NCBI RefSeq assembly: GCF_016865425.1
Contig: NZ_AP023355.1
Span: 4,462,198-4,526,197, forward strand
Direction of reading: 5' to 3'
Source of the DNA: Actinocatenispora thailandica
GTDB taxonomy: Bacteria > Actinomycetota > Actinomycetes > Mycobacteriales > Micromonosporaceae
Length of the DNA stretch: 64,000 nucleotides
A program made the position numbers and the translations under genes. Positions within the stretch are counted from its first letter, which is position 1. Each line of letters starts with the position of its first letter. The notes under the pieces were generated by a model that had not been told where the DNA came from, ran no database searches, and saw only the letters and a program-made list of their open reading frames with translations. Below are positions 61,227-64,000 of the stretch, piece by piece.

Positions 61227-61331
61227 GGTCAGCCTCCGCCCGGTCAGCCTCCGCCCGGTCAGCCTCCGCCCGGTCAGCCTCCGCCCGGTCAGCCTCCGCC
61301 CGGTCAGCCTCCGCTCGGTCAGCCCAGCACG
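61227..61331. repeat. 15-bp tandem repeat, about seven copies
   Basis: GGTCAGCCTCCGCCC repeats every 15 bp from 61227. The last copies carry small changes (CCGCTC at about 61311). The final unit contains the stop codon of the TetR gene (TCA at 61319-61321), so the array grew from the 3' end of that gene. No spacers, so not a CRISPR array. Confidence 0.9.
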
Positions 61332-61903
61332 GCCCGGTAGAACGACGACTCCAGGAACGCGGTCAGCCGCTCCCGCGACACCGGGCCGCCGGGGATCCAG
61401 GAGATGATGGCCTCCTCGGTGAAGGCCAACCAGGAACGGACCGCGATCGGTAGCAGCGCATCGTCGGGGTCGCCGCCGAGTTCGGCGATGCCGGCCATGA
61501 TCCGGTCGACCAGCGCGCCGCGGGTCCGGTCGAAGATCTCCTGCATGGCGGCGTCCCCGCTGGCCGCGCCGCGCACCAGGGACAGGTACACCTCGCGCCG
61601 GGACGAGACGTAGTCGACCGAATCCTCGATCGAGGCACGCAGCTGCCGCGCCGACGGGAGCGCCGGGTCGGGGTCGGTGCCCTGCAACAGCCCGGCGGCC
61701 GCGGCCTGCACCACGGCGAGCTGGAAGCGCCGTTTGGAGCCGAAGTAGTGGAACAGCAGTGACCGGGAGATGCCCGCCGCGGCGGCGATCTCGTCCAGGT
61801 TGATGTCGTACAGGCTGGCCTTCGACAGCGCCTGCACGCCCAGCTCGACCAGCTGGGCGCGGCGGGCGTCCGGGTCGAGCCGGGTACGCCGGGGCACCGA
61901 CAC
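61319..61903 (-). CDS. TetR-family transcriptional regulator
   Basis: 194 residues from a GTG (61903) with GGGAGGGCG upstream. HTH: 'LDPDARRAQLVELGVQALSKASLYDINLDEIAAAAGISRSLLFHYFGSKRRFQLAVVQAAA'. The C-terminal domain ends 'RSWLAFTEEAIISWIPGGPVSRERLTAFLESSFYRAVLG', the form of the TetR_C subgroup common in lipid metabolism. It is divergent from the monooxygenase gene, with a perfect 7+7 palindrome between them. Its stop lies inside a tandem repeat array. Confidence 0.92.
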   Translation of the reverse strand: MSVPRRTRLDPDARRAQLVELGVQALSKASLYDINLDEIAAAAGISRSLLFHYFGSKRRFQLAVVQAAAAGLLQGTDPDPALPSARQLRASIEDSVDYVSSRREVYLSLVRGAASGDAAMQEIFDRTRGALVDRIMAGIAELGGDPDDALLPIAVRSWLAFTEEAIISWIPGGPVSRERLTAFLESSFYRAVLG

Positions 61904-61988
61904 GGTCGCCCTCCCCTCTCGCGTCGCGGGGTGTTGCGGGCAAATCGGACCTGCTCGCCCTTGACGTCGCGACACCGTCAGCCTAGCT

Positions 61989-62007
61989 TATTGACTAACG
62001 GTCAATA
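61989..62007. promoter_or_regulatory. Operator of the TetR/monooxygenase divergent promoter
   Basis: TATTGACTAACGGTCAATA is a perfect dyad with 7-bp arms (TATTGAC / GTCAATA) and a 5-bp centre. It lies 21 bp before the monooxygenase ATG. It is unrelated to the TTACT-n4-AGTAA operators, so the two TetR regulators have separate targets. Confidence 0.8.
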
Positions 62008-62027
62008 GTGGGAAGCGTAGGCCACCC

Positions 62028-63575
62028 ATGAACGAACACCACGACGACGAACACCACGACGACGAACACCACGACGACGAACACCACGACGTGCTCATCG
62101 TCGGCGCCGGGTTCTCCGGCCTCGGCGCCGCCGTCCGGCTGCGTCAGGCCGGCCGGCACGACTTCGTCGTCCTGGAGCGTGCCGACGACGTCGGCGGCAC
62201 CTGGCGCGACAACGACTACCCCGGCGCCGCCTGCGACGTGCCGTCACACCTCTACTCGCTGTCGTTCGCGCCCAACCCGCGCTGGAGCCGGTCGTTCTCC
62301 CCGCAACCGGAGATCCGCCAGTACCTTCGGGATCTGGTGGCACGCTACGACCTGACGCCGCACCTGCGGCTCGGCCACGACCTGCTCGAGGCGCGGTGGG
62401 ACGAGGCGACCGCTCGCTGGCGGGTGCGAACCGGCCAGGGCAGCTTCACCGGCCGGGTGCTGGTGCTCGGTACCGGGCCGCTGTCCGCACCGAAGCTGCC
62501 GGCGATCGACGGGCTCGACGACTTCGCCGGTACCACGTTCCACTCCGCGCGCTGGCGGCACGACCACGACCTGACCGGCCGGCGCGTCGCGGTGATCGGC
62601 ACCGGCGCCTCGGCGATCCAGTTCGTGCCGCGCATCGCCGGGACGGTCCAGCGGCTGACCGTCTTCCAGCGCACCCCGCCGTGGATCATCCCGCGCAACG
62701 ACCGGCCGATCAGCGGCCTGGAGCAGTGGCTGTACCAGCACCTACCACCGGCCCGGTTGGCGGTGCGCGCCGGCATCTACACCGCCCGGGAGACGCTGGC
62801 GGTCGGCATGACGCTGCAGCCCCCGCTACTCGACGCCGTGGCCGCCCTCGCCCGCGGCCACCTCCGCCGGCAGGTCCCCGACCCCGCGCTGCGCGACCGG
62901 CTGCGACCCGACTACCGGATCGGCTGCAAGCGCATCCTGCTGTCCGACGACTTCTACCCGGCCCTGGCCCGGGACAACGTCGAGCTCGTCACCGACTCGA
63001 TCGACCGGATCGAGCCGGACGCGGTGCGCACCGCCGACGGCCGCCGGCACCCGGTCGACACCATCGTGTTCGGTACCGGCTTCGAGGCGACCCGGCCACC
63101 GATCGCCGCGGCCGTCACCGGACGCGACGGGGTGCGGCTGGCCGACGCCTGGGCGGACGGGATGAGCGCCTACCGCGGCTCCACGGTGGCCGGCTTCCCG
63201 AACCTGTTCCTGCTCATCGGCCCGAACACCGGGCTCGGTCACACGTCGATGATCTACATCATCGAGTCCCAGCTCAACTACCTGGTGACCGCACTGTCCA
63301 AGATGGACCAGCACGGCGTCGCCGCGATGGAGGTCGACGCGGGCGCGCAGCACGCGTACAACGAGGCGCTGCAACGGCGGCTCGGCAGCACCGTCTGGAA
63401 CACCGGCGGTTGCGCCAGCTGGTACCTGGACGCGAACGGGCGCAACACCACCCTGTGGCCGTCGTTCACCTGGCGGTTCCGCCGGCTGACCCGCAACTTC
63501 GACCCGCGCGGCTACCACCTGCGCACCGAGCAGGAGGTGGCGGCCCGATGCACGCCGCAGACACCCGTACGGTGA
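62028..63575 (+). CDS. Flavin-containing / Baeyer-Villiger-type monooxygenase with EHHDD tail
   Basis: 515 residues. The N terminus begins with four tandem E-H-H-D-D units (about residues 3-20), then FAD motif 'DVLIVGAGFSGLG'. 'FAGTTFHSARWRHD' matches the BVMO fingerprint (F-x-G-x-x-x-H-x-x-x-W). The NADPH motif is 'VAVIGTGASAIQF'. 'GTWRDNDYPGAACDVPSHLYSLSF' and 'IGPNTGLGHTSMIYIIESQLNY' are typical of this class. It inserts oxygen into ketones or oxidises heteroatoms. A ketone from sterol or lipid breakdown is plausible. The His/Asp tail may bind metal. It overlaps the next gene by 28 bp. Confidence 0.9.
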   Translation: MNEHHDDEHHDDEHHDDEHHDVLIVGAGFSGLGAAVRLRQAGRHDFVVLERADDVGGTWRDNDYPGAACDVPSHLYSLSFAPNPRWSRSFSPQPEIRQYLRDLVARYDLTPHLRLGHDLLEARWDEATARWRVRTGQGSFTGRVLVLGTGPLSAPKLPAIDGLDDFAGTTFHSARWRHDHDLTGRRVAVIGTGASAIQFVPRIAGTVQRLTVFQRTPPWIIPRNDRPISGLEQWLYQHLPPARLAVRAGIYTARETLAVGMTLQPPLLDAVAALARGHLRRQVPDPALRDRLRPDYRIGCKRILLSDDFYPALARDNVELVTDSIDRIEPDAVRTADGRRHPVDTIVFGTGFEATRPPIAAAVTGRDGVRLADAWADGMSAYRGSTVAGFPNLFLLIGPNTGLGHTSMIYIIESQLNYLVTALSKMDQHGVAAMEVDAGAQHAYNEALQRRLGSTVWNTGGCASWYLDANGRNTTLWPSFTWRFRRLTRNFDPRGYHLRTEQEVAARCTPQTPVR

Positions 63576-64000
63576 TCGCACCGGATGGCACCCGGCTCGC
63601 CGCGTACGTCAGCGGCCCGGCGGACGCCGGCACCACGCTGGTACTCGCGCACGGCTGGACCCTCACCTCCGTCGCCTGGCGCCCGGTGATCGCCCAGCTG
63701 CACCGGATCGCGCCACACCTGCGCGTCGTCGCGTACGACCAGCGACACCACGGCGACTCCGGCCGTGGCGACTCGACGCTGTCGATCGACCTGCTCGGTG
63801 CCGATCTCGGTGCGGTCGTCGACCAGCTGGCGCCGGACGGCCGGCTGCTGCTCGGCGGTCACTCGATGGGCGGCATGACGGTGCTGGCGCTCGCCGCCGC
63901 CCACCCCGAACTGATCGACGACCGGGTCGACGGGGTGCTGCTGGTCGGCACCTCCGCCGGCGACCTGGCCGGCGACCGGGGCGGGCTACTGGCGCTGTTC
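63548..64000 (+). CDS. Alpha/beta hydrolase, cut by the window end
   Basis: The first 151 residues are visible. 'TTLVLAHGWTLTSVAWRPVIAQL' carries the H-G oxyanion turn, 'VVAYDQRHHGDSG' strand 4 and 'LLLGGHSMGGMTVLALAAAHPEL' the nucleophile elbow (G-H-S-M-G, Ser about 110). The acid and His lie beyond 64000. Overlap with the monooxygenase suggests cotranscription. Hydrolysis of the ester or lactone formed by Baeyer-Villiger oxidation is the obvious joint role (inference). Confidence 0.88.
   Translation, partial: MHAADTRTVIAPDGTRLAAYVSGPADAGTTLVLAHGWTLTSVAWRPVIAQLHRIAPHLRVVAYDQRHHGDSGRGDSTLSIDLLGADLGAVVDQLAPDGRLLLGGHSMGGMTVLALAAAHPELIDDRVDGVLLVGTSAGDLAGDRGGLLALF

Noticed and set aside
61227-61331. 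CRISPR array
   Set aside because: The 15-bp units are contiguous with no spacers and no cas gene nearby.

Overview
The window is very GC-rich DNA (third codon positions are almost all G or C) from an actinobacterium. Several things point this way: LPxTG proteins with C-terminal RRRR tails, a deazaflavin (F420)-type nitroreductase, an Mce protein, SigE-family and ECF56-like sigma factors, a DUF574 methyltransferase, YkoEDC thiamine-type transport, GTG starts and probable leaderless promoters. A member of the Micromonosporales is my best guess, but this is an inference from style and not a match. No tRNA, rRNA, CRISPR array, transposase or phage gene was seen, so this looks like chromosomal DNA.

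Layout. 1-7.9 kb: a cell-wall type secreted protein, glycyl-tRNA synthetase, a Pro-rich membrane protein, an ABM monooxygenase, an ArsR/Zur metal-regulator pair (arsR frameshifted), a serine hydrolase and a VOC protein. 7.9-16.6 kb: an acyl-CoA dehydrogenase, a secreted protein, a TPP riboswitch driving ykoE-ykoD-ykoC, a frameshifted mannitol-dehydrogenase-family gene, csoR and a DUF3040 protein. 16.7-25 kb: transketolase, a SPOR+NAGPA secreted protein, a Ddn-like oxidoreductase, argG behind an ARG box and a leaderless-type promoter, a frameshifted SgcJ-like gene, and a PrxQ/ECF-sigma pair. 25-37.2 kb: an LPxTG protein, divergent LysR/MFS, YqeY-like, LacI + GH64 glucanase, DUF574 methyltransferase, SigE-family sigma with a membrane-anchored partner, a LigD-like protein whose ligase half lacks the catalytic lysine, a second LPxTG protein, GNAT and a RibD-like reductase.

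37.3-44.5 kb is the most interesting block. It is a tightly overlapping five-gene minus-strand operon: SWIM zinc-finger protein, unknown protein, VWA protein, MoxR-type AAA+ ATPase and a DUF5682-type protein. It resembles the uncharacterised yehLMPQ locus of E. coli. 44.7-51.4 kb holds a secreted HNH nuclease, a divergent SDR/TetR pair with two operator copies, a large LPxTG surface protein, a possible immunity-like protein, a 163-bp palindromic element and a fourth LPxTG protein.

51.5-64 kb is a lipid or sterol-type beta-oxidation region: acyl-CoA dehydrogenase, SCP2 protein, TetR, MaoC hydratase, FabG4-like reductase, FadA2-like thiolase, long-chain acyl-CoA ligase, an orphan Mce protein, a second TetR, a Baeyer-Villiger-type monooxygenase and an alpha/beta hydrolase cut by the window end. 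Paired TTACTnnnnAGTAA-type operators, always 16 bp apart, stand at two divergent promoters of this region. They probably mark the regulon of the local TetR.

Three genes carry what looks like a single missing G or C in a short G/C run. They are listed as pseudogenes, but sequencing error is a real alternative.
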